Assembly (NCBI RefSeq): GCF_014839805.1
Contig: NC_051134.1
Location: 12,679,170-12,743,169 of the forward strand
Reading direction: 5' to 3'
Source: Manduca sexta
Lineage: Eukaryota; Arthropoda; Insecta; Lepidoptera; Sphingidae
Length of the DNA stretch: 64,000 nucleotides
In this document: one piece after another, positions 36,191 to 48,355 of the stretch
Numbering within the stretch: position 1 is the stretch's first letter
Layout: each line of letters opens with the position of its first letter
Notes under the pieces: generated by a model
Database searches by the model: none
Told to the model about the DNA's origin: nothing
What the model saw: the letters and a program-made list of their open reading frames with translations, nothing else
Made by a program: the position numbers and the translations under genes

Positions 36191-37559
36191 TTTTATATAA
36201 ATGAAAAAATATTTGAATTAAATTCAGTTAAAAGACACACATGTAGGACCAATAACAGATTTACCTATCGACATTTCTAAAAATAATCTTATAAGACAAT
36301 GTACAAAAGATTATCTTGAAGACACAATGTAAAAACAGCTATATTGACGTCAATTCAGCGTCAATCAATCATTCTTACGCAAAGAGTATTCCTTTATAAA
36401 CAGGTGATTGAAGTTCAAAAGTATTTGTTAACATTGGATTTTAAAACTAAGTTAGAACTTTGTACCCTGTGTACTGTTCAAGAGTGTAGTTTAATAATTT
36501 AACGCGTTGTTCCCAAGCTGTCGCGTTCACAAAGAAGCAGTCGTTGTTGCAAGCGCTTTGGCCTAGAATATTAAAGCGATTTTATCTAGTACTATGATGA
36601 GTTCTGAAAGATTTAGCGAAGTGTATGTGAATAAAGTAATAAAGAATGTTTATGGTATTTTTTAAAATTTTATTCTTACAAAGGAAAATAACTCACGTAG
36701 TTTATACAACGCATAGTCTTATTGAAGATGGTTAATAGATGTTAGTCGTATACGTCTATGGAAGTATTAGTGGTTAGGAAATCATTATCCGTGGATATGA
36801 ACAAACAAATACATTAGGATCTCAAAACAACACTTAAAACATATTATCTTTTAATTAGGGCTTGGTTTTACTTGGTTAGACTTATTTTGAATTGGGACTC
36901 TTGAAATAAATTAGTAAACTTCAGATATGCGAAATAGAATTTTAATAGTTTTAAATTAACCTCATCGTGTCAATCGAGAAAAATAAAGTACGTTAGAATA
37001 TTCGAGAAAAAAAGGAAGGGGACCATCGACCCATCACAATGAAGAATGTGCTATACATCAGCTTCAAGTTCCATTGTCTAATAACAGATGTCGCCTATAG
37101 ACTTAATAAGTAGGTATTAACTTTCGTGTAACTTTCAAGATATTAATATCAATCCGCATATTCATAAAACATTACACAATACTCAGTAGTCAAAGAATAT
37201 TCAATTACGTTCAATATCATAGCTACGTCCATTATATATTCATACATAGAAAAACGATCGCACATACCCGTAGCCTAAATCTTCGTGGCCTTGGCGAAAA
37301 TGTCAACCAGGACCACAGGCAAGGCTTTTATCGTTAGATGTCCTTTGTAGAGAGAAGGAAAATCATATTTTTATAATACCAAGATCGTACCTGTTGTGTC
37401 AAGCACGGATTTGAATGTGATATGGGTCGGTAAGACTCGCTTTAACTTACCAAATTTGAAATATTTCATGCCGTACTGAATATAAAAATAGCTCTCTTCG
37501 CGTAGTCGGTTAATGGATTGTTGTATTAACTCAATATAACATCGAAATATTGCTAGTGT

Positions 37560-37745
37560 TTGGATTTTTATCGCTGATATTTATATTCAAATGTAGGTAG
37601 ATATTCTAACTTTCATTTCTGATGACCAACACCTCAGTCCGCCTCGTGATCATGTACAGTCTTTGAAACGTTAAGAAATAATTATACTATAAAAATCCGA
37701 AAAGTAGTTTTATTCGCGTAAACATAATAAATCATTATGCAATAT
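37560..37745. mobile_element. Family C element
   Basis: It has aatgtaggtagatattctaact, ccaacacctcagtccgcctcgtgatcatg, ctttgaaacgttaag and atccgaaaagtagttttattcgcgtaaacataataaatcatta, the right arm in family order. Confidence 0.65.
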
Positions 37746-38448
37746 AACTATTTTCTTAATAAAATAAACGACTAGGTTTTGCTCGCAGCTACGCCTTTGT
37801 CTTTTCCGATATTACTATGAAATCTAATGTACTTCCGAAAAACTGGCAAACATCTTAATACGCTATCGCAATTGTAATATAAATTAGATCGACCTTAAAG
37901 AGTCGAAGCCGCATTAGAACTATTATGTATTACGATTTATGAAAAATTCAATACATCCATTACGTTCAACATTTATTCACAGATTGACAGACACATTTTT
38001 AATAGCGGGGTACTTGTATCACAACAATGGACAATCTACCTTCATTAATCTTAAGATATTAATACTTATATATAATGTTTGTTTGTCCAAGGTGTTACGA
38101 TGTGAATTACACTTAACATGTTTGTGATAAAGGCTTACTATATCACAGTAAGTATATGTGGGCTTTTATTTATATATTTATTAAGTAAACAAACAATGAA
38201 AAAAAATTTTACGGGGCTCTCAAACCTTAAGCATCAAAAAAATATCTCAATTTTGAAATAATCCTCTGAAAACTTTATAAATAAGTATTTCAACATAAGT
38301 GTTTGCTCAAAATAAATCAGTTAATAGGTTTATCTGACTCGCTGTTTTTATTTATATCTCTTTTATATAAATATAATATAAATAAAAAGAAATCTATTTC
38401 TCTCCGTCACTTAAGATCGGTTTAACAGATTTCATTAGTCTTTTTTTA

Positions 38449-38654
38449 GCCTTCGCAGTGCGTAGACATAGGGCCGTTGTGATTGGCTAATATTGGGATA
38501 CAACAATATTGAAATACAACAATATTAGCCAATCACAACGGCCCTATGGCTACCCACTGCGAAGGCTGCCATGTCGTCACCACTGAGAAACAGACTTGTT
38601 ATCACAGCTTTACTCCATCCTTAGATACAAATCGTCTATGAATAAGGGGGTTAG
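38449..38654. mobile_element. Family F element rearranged as a foldback
   Basis: The internal block of family F appears twice in opposite directions (38449-38495 and 38520-38566), forming a near-perfect stem of about 46 bp with a 24-nt loop. The right side continues with the family F terminal arm. The left terminal arm is missing. Confidence 0.75.
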
Positions 38655-39126
38655 TCAATAAAAGTATAATATTATTATGTCAAATAGTACCATAATGTAC
38701 ATACAATCATTTGCGAAATAAAATCCTTTAATAATTAAGGACAGCCAATTAAATCTGTAACAACTTTAATTTCATTATATTACAATATTTAATATTATTG
38801 ATATTGCACGAGTAACTTCAAACCGTCCACCTAAATGTAGTTGCTTAACAATATCACAAGACGGAATCAATTACTGAGTTGAAGTCGTAAAACTCCCTTA
38901 GACCCGGGTTTACGAGGTTTCCACCGCCATCTGCTCCCACAGGGCGACTTTTTATTGAATGCCCATAACGTGTGGACGATGAATGGATTCACAAGAAAGG
39001 GTACAATATGGACTGTTTCCTCGCCTGATAGAGCAATAAAAATATAGAATATTCCCTACCTAATGAATACATTTGTTCGAACGGACGTCTTTATTGCGTA
39101 AGGAAAAGTGAAAATGTATAGTTTAG

Positions 39127-39437
39127 TGTTTTTTGTTGAAGACGAGCTTGCCGTTCGACTGGTGGTAAGCGATACAACCGCCCATAAACAGTAGAAACAA
39201 AATGCGACCACTAGAAATACAAAGTATTGTATGGTATTCCACTGCGCTCCCCATCCTCAGACATGAGATGGTATGTTTTGTTATGTCCAGTAGTTACACT
39301 GGCTACAATGTTCTTCAACCGGAACACAACAGTAACTATGTGTAGTTAGCAGTGTGATTGCTGCTTAGCTGTAGAAGTAAACATTGCAGTGGTACGTACC
39401 CAGGCAGACTCACATATGAGAGATCTACCACGAGTAA
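39127..39437 (-). repeat. Family B repeat, - copy
   Basis: It runs from gacgagcttgccg to gagagatctacca, with the same block order in reverse and scattered changes. Confidence 0.78.
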
Positions 39438-39734
39438 GGTTCCACCAGCTCGCTAGTTAAAAGTGGAGTTTTGACAACGTTGAGTGTAATATAATTTGTA
39501 TTTGAAGTTATAAAGATAATAACAACCTTTGATCTATTTTAAGAATTTTGTCGTGTTTTGTCATTTTCAGTGTAATGAGTTGCTTTATTTTCGAACGAAA
39601 CTAGAATATTAATTTGCTCATTAAAGCTTTATTTCTTCTCTTTGGGGAAGTCTGAAAATTCCTTACAAGATATTTTTGTTAATACAAAGTAAATATTTAA
39701 GAATGTTAATAAAACGGTACATCAAAATAAATGA

Positions 39735-39930
39735 TATTTCAGATATTTTACGTTTTTTATATTATTATTTTCTCCCTACGTTTCGTACATTTTGCAGCCT
39801 TGACACTTTTTCACGAGCGGACTGAGATGTTGGTCGATCGAAAGTTCAAAGTATTAACAGAAAGAAGAAATCTAATAGTCTAATATTCGCGAATAGAAGA
39901 AGTTTAATATTCGCGTAGACATAAAAAGAA
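39735..39930. mobile_element. Family C element, degenerate
   Basis: It contains ctccctacgtttcgtacattttgcagcc, ggactgagatgttggtcgatcgaaag and an end with ttcgcgtagacataaaaagaaacatta. Confidence 0.55.
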
Positions 39931-40589
39931 ACATTATTAAAATGTAAATTATAACCTCATGTCCGTTGTTTGGTTATTATTCTAACGTATCTTGAAAGAA
40001 TTCTGATAATAACAATGTACTATAAGGTTAAGTCTAGACATTAAAGTTTAACAGATATAAAAAGTAATGTGGACAAAAAAGGAAAGCAACTTGTTTACTA
40101 CCAAACTGGACGCTGTTGTTTTACATTTACCATTTCAAAGAAACTTGCCGAGTACTGGATAAACAAGTGAAAATATTTCAATAAAAGTTCTTTAGTTCTT
40201 TGTAAAAGTTTGCAAAGTGATCTGTTTGTTTTATTACAATACGGAGAAGTTGTGTGTAGTGGAATATAATTGGGGTAGTAGAGAAGTTGTGACACCGGAG
40301 CCGCGGTTTGCGGAACAATTTACGTAATACTGTCTGTACAATATCTTGTTTCAAATTAAATTGGCAATCTTAGTTGATTAATTAAGTTATTAGTAAATAG
40401 ATACTAAATTGATATCTCATATGCGACAATTCTTAATAGCTTTTTTTTAATTCGTGCCTAAAATAGAGCAATGAGAAGAAAAATTTTTCACATGCTTTTA
40501 AACACCGAATTTTTAACCCACCAGGAAAGGAGTTTCCTAATTCGACGATTATTGTTTTTTGTTACCTGAGAACTCAGTCAATTATGAAC

Positions 40590-40748
40590 CGTTTTGGACA
40601 ATTATTTTTTTATAGGAAGGAAAATATTTTCAGATTGGTGTCATAGATTTATTTTCAAAATCGGTTCAGTAGTTTTGCTTATATTATGTAGCGTGACTTT
40701 CAGCCTGGAAGAACTGACGCGGGCGAAACCGCGGGCAAAATCCAGTAA
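40590..40748 (+). repeat. CTAG/CCAG-ending dispersed repeat
   Basis: cagattggtgtcatagatttattttcaaaatcggttcagtagtttt, then gacgcgggcgaaaccgcgggcaaaatccagta. The first part recurs at 17457-17510 inside pseudoprotease intron 5. Confidence 0.5.
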
Positions 40749-41039
40749 AATATAATTATAGATACGTTAAAGTCATAATAGGTACTAAAAGTTCGTGATG
40801 CTTAAAACTTTCATGGCATTAAAATTTTTCAAATTACATAAACTTGATTACACCTTTATATTCAACATAATTATACTCATGTCATTCAAATCAATTTCTT
40901 CTTAACAGTGTGAAAAATAGTGTTCTCCTTTGACATTTCGCGGACTTGTTTTACATTGCAAATCTATACAGTTATTTACTTAACGAATAAAAAAATAAGG
41001 GTGTACTTGTGTAAGTAATGAGGAAGTTCATTGACAACT

Positions 41040-41275
41040 TTGATTCCCTGGGTGGCGTAATTGTATTATGGTACGACTGAAGTGATGAGGTTCCGCATTC
41101 GATCCCTGGGTCGGGCAAAGTGGTATTTGATTTTTCTACTTAGTATCAACCGGGAATTTGTGTCCGATATAGCAATTAACTCGCCATACCGCGACAGAAT
41201 ACACACGGTGGAGAGTGGATATATCAGTTGTGCCTCTGCCTACACCTTCGGGGATAAAAGACGTGAATAATAAAA
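41040..41275 (+). mobile_element. Family G SINE, + copy
   Basis: It has a head ggtggcgtaattgtattatggtacgactg followed by a B-box-like gcattcgatccc, then the central block with atttttctacttagtatcaaccgg and the 3' block ctgcctacaccttcggggataaaag. The tail is AATAATAAAAAATAG. Confidence 0.7.
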
Positions 41276-41795
41276 AATAGTTTGTTAAATTTGATGTATC
41301 TATTTATGTGGAGTTTTATCATAAAGCTCGGGCGTTGCCCGTCTCATTATCTCGTTGCATGAAAAATCTAAACGTGTACAAATTTTATCGCATGTTATAT
41401 TTTTTCACACCTTTGAATCAATTCACAGTTGCAATCGTTAGTCATAGACAACGGCAATAAATATTTTTTTACATGTTATAGCGCTGTATGTTGGGATAAG
41501 CCGGATAGATTTGAATATTAACTATTATAAATAGCATTTGCATATTCCACATGAAAATTGGTTTACGAAAATATACCTACTTCCTTTAATATTTTGGTTC
41601 GAAATAATATTGTTACGAAACAAATGCAGTGCAGGCGGTTAAGTGCGAAAAAGTCAGCTCAGCTCTCCACCGTTTCCATTATTATGTTTTTAAGCCGTAT
41701 GTAAATGCATTTATAATTATTCATTTTTTCACTTATCAGGGACCTTTTTGGATATTATTTACGTTACACATTATATTCGTGATCATTATGCGAAT

Positions 41796-42070
41796 GCTGT
41801 TCGCCTGATGGTAAGCGATACAACCGCCCATAAACAGTAAAGACATCACTCAACACCTTGAATTACCAAGTATTTTTTTGTATTCTACTGCGCCCGCCAT
41901 CCTAAGGCATGGGATGTTGTCTTACTATGTCCAATAATTACAACAATGTCCTTTAAACCGGAACACAACAGCGACTACACACTGCTGCTTGGCGGCAACA
42001 ATAGACATTGCGGTGGTACCTACCTAGGCGGACTCTTGCATATGACAGTCGACAGACCTACCACCAGTAC
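41796..42070 (-). repeat. Family B repeat, - copy, slightly shortened
   Basis: Blocks ttcgcctgatggtaagcgatacaaccgcc, cgcccgccatcctaaggcatggg and acattgcggtggtacctacctagg are present. Part of the region around the second block is deleted. Confidence 0.78.
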
Positions 42071-45000
42071 ATAAGCTATGAATAATATGCTAAAATAAGT
42101 TTTAATTGCTACGGTTGTCCTAAAATCAATGAGGTCAAAGAAAAACATCAAATTCTGTATTGTTTCTGTATTGTGTAACACGTGTTTACATATAAGATCG
42201 ATTGGTTTCGTAAAGTATCGGCGAGCGTAATTTCGGTATTCGGGAACAAACAACCCTGTGTACAGAACAACTCCAATAATTTCGTTTGTGTACGTGTCCA
42301 CTGCTGTTATTACGTTTCCTTTTTTAGAACTTACCTACATAGTTTGTGGCAAAACTTTTTCAAATACATGCGTAAAAAATCTGGTTTGTGGCTTCAAAAT
42401 TCTTTGTAAACGAATTACAATACTATTTCAGAATTATTTTAGATATATTCACATTTTTAAAACCTCAGTATATAAGTCTCTATATATCAATTAAAAATAT
42501 ATAATCAAAATGAATAATTCGATTAGTTTTTGTATCTAATTTTAAACAAGCGTATCTAATTTCGAAATAATAAATTCCACATTATATTTCGCCTAGTTTA
42601 AGAAGTTGAAACAGGAATAAGTACCAAATAAATATAAAAGAAAACAATTAATATAATCAACGTGCAAAAACGTAATTTCACTTCGAAATATCCTTTTGAA
42701 AGTTTGCGGAACGTAATAATTTGCGGTTCAGTGCCCTTTGCTTCAAATACGTTGGTTATTGCTTCCTTACCCGTGTTTAAGATTGTAGGTGTTTATCTAT
42801 AAATAATTTGGGTTAATTTAGGCCATAGGAAGGAATTGTTTCTTCATTTTCCTTGCGTTGGTGACTGGCGAGGTTTTAATACGTTTAATTTTATCGGTTG
42901 ATTTTTAATAATCAGATAATGGTAATTTATAAGAGGATTTATAATCAAACGAAATAGGTGAAACAATTTACCGAATAACATATATAACGTAAAAGCATGT
43001 CTGCGTAGAAACAATTTAAACGAAGTTATAAAATATATTACAAATTTCTTAAAATGTCGATATTTTTATTTTTGATATTAGTCTAAATTATTCTCTTCTA
43101 TTCTGTACACCTGTGAAAAGTACAATATGCTGTTAAGCTATTTATTTCTGAACTGTATCTATTTATTCCTTAGAAATGATTTTAAAAGCAAAATTTTATT
43201 GTAAATGTTTAGATATTATTGCATCATTATTATTAAGTCTTATTGCTTTACTTTCTGGTTTCAGTTAAACTAATGGGAATACAATTAAGCGTAAATAAAG
43301 TCAAACTACTGAATCAAGCTATGCATAATACTATCGACAGTTTTATTAAAACTACGTATATGCATGTCATGAAAAGTAAGCTCTGTTTACCAATTTTAGG
43401 TGCACATTATAAAGTATACCAACGCTTCTGAACATTCAACAACTATCAGTAATCAGGGATCTATAGGCGTAGCATTTTTTGATCTTTACATTGATAGGTT
43501 AAGAAATAAAAAAGATCTAGAATTAGTTCCACTTCGATGACAGATCAATGGAAAAGGATATATGTTGCAAGACAAGTCAGAATGAACCCTAGAAATCTCC
43601 ATAGATCGGATATTCCTCTTTAAGCAAATGTATGTAACGTTTATCATCTTAAGACTTCGATCCGGCCACATTCCACTTAATAAATTTTCCTACGCTATGA
43701 AGAGAATATTGTTTCCACTCTCTTCGGAATTTAGAGTAATACGTATATTATATTACGGTGATATGTGTACGTAACGCGTAAATAAGGTGCAAATTAATTA
43801 GAAAATCGCCAGATTTCAAAGACATTGTTGATTATAACAAGATTTTAATGTATCCGTTCTCTGAGACAGCAAAACTTTTATATAAAATTGTTTTAATCAG
43901 TTTACGTCGACATTAATAATAATATTTATGTCATTATATATTGAAGTATAAGAAAAAAAAAACATACACGTATAATATTTGCACGACGGAAAAAATAATC
44001 AAACTATGTATGTTTAATTAAGATTCACTTCAAACGAAACCCGAAAACATTTCAACGCGAGAATCATTTGCTAAAAATTGTTAAACATCGGCCGCAGTTG
44101 ATTATTGCCGCTGAAAATGTTGAATGTGAAACGAATACAAACATGCAAATATTTGAACTGTAGACACGAAATCAACTTTGCCTCGTATTTCATAATAATG
44201 TATTTGAAAAGTTTCCCGTTTCGTTTATCGTTAAGCCGCTGTTGTGTTTGTCTCAAATTGCCTCTTTCAAAATAATAATATTGGTGTCACAATTTGTCGA
44301 GTCATCTTGATAAATGAGTGAATACATAGCTCGCTGTGCTTTTGAAGTATCTGTCAGCTCAGTAGCTGGTGACTCAATCTAAAAATATAAATCTCGGCGC
44401 AAAACTTAAATTAGTTTTTTTTTAGGATTCCTTGTGTAATTCCGTGGGCGCATCTCCTTTAATTTTCTCATTGGACAGTTAATTTACTTCTTCGTTGTAT
44501 TTTTAAAGAATTATGACCGTATTTATTTTATGCGAAATGTTATTGTAATAATGAGAAATACGAGGGCTTTGTGTGGGCTTAAATGATTCAGCTTTCTTAT
44601 TGAAAATCACGCGTTTCCTCTTTACTCCATTTTAATATTTCCTTTTAGTCCATTAGTGTTAAAAGTAAACTACTAATTTAAAAATAATATTGAAATACAT
44701 CTTAGTATCATCTCCAGCTTCATGAAATAATATTTTATTTATGAATGTTTTGTGTTTTACTGTAGTTTTCTACAAATACATTTCACTATTAACATATTTT
44801 GCTCGTGCCTCTGCCCGCATAAAATCCTATTTAGAAAAGACACCTCATATATTTTTTTGGGATAAGAAGGAACTAAAATTGTGTTCATTTAAGATTTAAT
44901 CTATGATCTGAGACTTAAATTCTATCCAAATTTATTCAGTGGTTTATAAATAAATAATTGCTAACAAACATTCTCCCCAAATTTTATAAAATATTTTAGT

Positions 45001-45769
45001 AAAAATATAAGACACAGGTTTCTTTGAACAAATTCGTAACAATCTTTTGTCCTAACGTAGCCAAAGGCGCACGATTAACATCAGCCACGTTGTTTTGAAT
45101 GCCTTGAACATAACTTATGACGTAACTAAACCTTATGAATGTAAGTTATAAAACATGGACTTTGAAAATAGGGTTTGCTGTTTAATATTTTTTGATAAAA
45201 GTTCCAATGTTGATGCTTGTTTCAACATTTCAAGCGAAAATATCATTTTATACCTATTTTTCGTAATATTAGGTAAAAAATGGGTATAGGTAAGAAATGT
45301 AATCTATAATTCTTAGTAGTAAACGTATTCTGTTTTACGTCTAAATGGTTTTGTCTTGATAATAATTTGTTGAGTCACATTAAAGGCCTATTTCGAATTC
45401 CATGAGTAATAGTTACTCGTCTCAAAAATTCACTATATAACAAAATACAATCTATGCTCTCTAATCTTTAGCTCCCAAATAAATAATAATAAAATGATTA
45501 CTATCTACAATAGATGTTAAATGCGATAATTGTCAAATAAAATTTACTTGAAACTTATTAAACAGGCTTTTAATGACACAATATTCTAGACAAAACATTG
45601 TAACAGACGTAAACAATGTATTATACTAGTAAATCCCTATGAGTTTATTTGTAAAATAGCTTTCTCCCCTCAGCTCGGCTCGGGTAGAAGCATGTCGGCA
45701 AAGAATAATTCTAAGCAAAGATTTAAAGTAATTTTCAAATGTCTTATAATGACGGCAACTAAATTTTTA
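42071..45769. other. No gene recognised
   Basis: AT-rich; several 60-90-codon frames overlap on both strands, the pattern expected by chance. Confidence 0.55.
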
Positions 45770-46055
45770 TGTTTACGCGAATGTTAATTATTGAAATAAT
45801 ACTTTCGATTTTTATTTTCGCCTTTTTTATTATAATCTTTTCCCCAAGCTTGCACTCACCTTGCATCCTGTTCTACATTTAATTAAGTTGGAATCCAAAA
45901 GACCCGTTGCCAGACTTCCAAACACTGAGCTCATTCTGAGTAGATCGGACCGTCAATAGCTAAAAAAATTAAGGCTGCAATCATCGAAAAGCTGGGAGAA
46001 AATTATAATATAAAAAACCGCGATAAACTCTGGAAAAGTTTTATTTCAATGAGGA
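45770..46055. mobile_element. Family C element, both ends recognisable
   Basis: The left end tttatgtttacgcgaatgttaattattgaaataa and the right end gaaaattataatataaaaaaccgcgataaactctggaaaag bracket about 290 bp with the shared gagctcattctgagtagatcggaccgtcaatagct block. No frame is present. Confidence 0.6.
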
Positions 46056-48194
46056 TAACATTTATTTATCAGTTAATATTCGATTTTAATGAAACAAAGT
46101 CTATATGCTTCAGCAATTATATTCTGTCCACCTATTAAAACTACATGTATAACATTTGGTAGTTTTTAAAATGTACGCTAAGCAACAAACAGAAAAACAG
46201 ACACACAGAACATAATTGTAAAAATCGTTGAATTGTGCTCTGATAATTCTTTAGTCACCTAGTTATTACTTTCTTTTAATTTATAGGAATACCTGGTTTT
46301 CATGTTTTATTAACGTATAGGTAAATTGTAAGGCATAATATTTGTGTCATGGTAGTATAAGTAGTGGCTGATGGACCCGGCGTGGCAGAGGCAAAGGTAG
46401 GCAAATTATGTAAAAAAAAATAGTTTATGGAACCTAAATATTCTTCTTAATATGTACTGATTCTTCCCTAGTCTCCAATCGCAATGTGGAATCAATATCT
46501 ATAATTGTTCAACTAAATAGCTTCTATGAATTCTGTAAATAAAAATCACACTGTAAGTGTAATATACATCATTTTAATCCACTCAAAAAAGGCCTAGAAA
46601 ATTCATGAACAAAAACAAGTTTTTCATACAGACGCACTTAGTTATTATAATAACTTACTTTAATAAACATATATTAATTTGCTAGCTCGAAGAAACAATT
46701 AGCATCGTAAATAATTTTCTCTAGTTAATTGCGTGCCATTACCGTCTGCTCAGAGTTAATGTGAGGTTACGTGTGGTTTACGTAACCCGTCACAATAAAG
46801 CTCTTATTCATTTTGGGAAATTCTTTGTGGTGTGTGTTTTTCAGTTAATTGTTGGGTGAATTAAAATTTGGCACATGTTTTTAGGAAGGGTTGTCCGGAA
46901 AATAGAATTAGTCCCATTAATCATGTCATGAACTTGGAAGGTTTTTATTTTATATTTAAAATTGTGATCGATTCATCACATAATTAAACTGACCTTGATT
47001 CCAAGATTGATTGAAATGATGACTGATCGCCTAATGGCCGACATAGATTCCTTTTCTAACATTTTCTTTTTGTCTTTATATTCAAACGTAAAATACGTTT
47101 CAGTGCCTCGCTTACCGCATAAACATAAAACGGTTAGCATATAAAAGACACTTCGAGAGACCGTTGAAAATGTATCCGTATGATTTTTTTCACATCATTA
47201 CAAAGACTAAAGTTAAAAAGCGGCGGCCACTGAATAGGAAATGATTTCTTGAGAATCATCTCGCTCCCAGTGGTTTTGTTTTCGCGTAAGCTCTTTTGAA
47301 TCAACACGGTTTCGAAATTTAAAAGAAATTGGCGGCACATTATTCAGAATGTTTATTTGGATGTCGAGAGTTCGTGATTGCTTTTATGTTCTTTTTTAAC
47401 CAACATGACAGAAGTGTTCAAACAACACCGACATGGAAATGGTTCAAGTAGGTTTGGAGTAGGGATAAATGAATGAAGATGTGTATCCAATGTATCATCT
47501 ATTTTGGTAAGTCCACGTGGTGATGTGAAATTGTTTGCTGGATTTTGGGTCAAGCCGAATATCATTTGCATAATGTTTTGTTAATGAAAAACCTCATTAG
47601 GCGTATATTTTTTATGTTTTGAAAGGTCAGTTGTAATAAGCGTTTAATATAATGTTGAGAAGATAACCTTTAATATTATTTCTCTGGACCTTTTTTTCAT
47701 CATTAATATTACGATTATAGTTTATTTTTTTTAATTACAGTACTACGTTTTTTTATTAGAAAATTACCTTCTATCGTTAAATGTTTTCTTTGTAATGTAT
47801 GTTCGAACATCGATCGTTCTGCCAAGTACTTGCCGGAGTTATTGATTACCCACCGCAACAGGCAAACCGCCATCCGTATGAAAAGGCATTAAATGGGATC
47901 TATTGTCTTGCCAAACAACTTAGCACAAGAAAACTTCTAAAGGTGCTTTGTTATACATCTTCAAAAATAAACAATGGCTAAGGATCTTCCAGTCGTTTAG
48001 GTTCGAGTAAAAGAAGTTGATGCGCAATTGCGTTTTAATCTTGAATGTTGCTATTAAAAGTTATTTCATCCCTTTGGTACAGGGTTCGTTTCCCCGACGA
48101 GACGCTTCGGTCATAATTTTATTAGGTACTTATAATAATTATTATTATGAAATTATTATTTTTTTCTCCTCTCTTTATCATGTATTATAGTTTT

Positions 48195-48355
48195 TACCTT
48201 AAACTGATTTTCAAAAGAGCAACACCAGAGTTTCTTGCCCGCTATTCTCTAGGGAGAACTGCTTTCCGAACTGGTGGTAGAGTTAATATTGACGGAATCT
48301 AAATAATGTAAGTATAACATTTTACGGATTTAAATAAATCATTTCATTTTATTTC
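48195..48355 (+). repeat. LINE-like 3' tail
   Basis: It contains tttcttgcccgctattctctagggagaactgctttccgaactggtggtag followed by attaatattgacg-like sequence, then an AT-rich end with ATTTCATTTTATTTCAT repeats. This matches from memory a common lepidopteran non-LTR 3' UTR, with no coding part left. Confidence 0.5.

Noticed and set aside
37436..37490. Possible 25-nt - strand micro-exon (tattcag ... gtaagtt)
   Set aside because: Weak pyrimidine tract and too short to judge; chance is likely.
47799..47981. 60-codon + frame with a balanced composition (VIDYPPQQ region)
   Set aside because: No recognised domain and no usable exon borders in phase; left uncalled.
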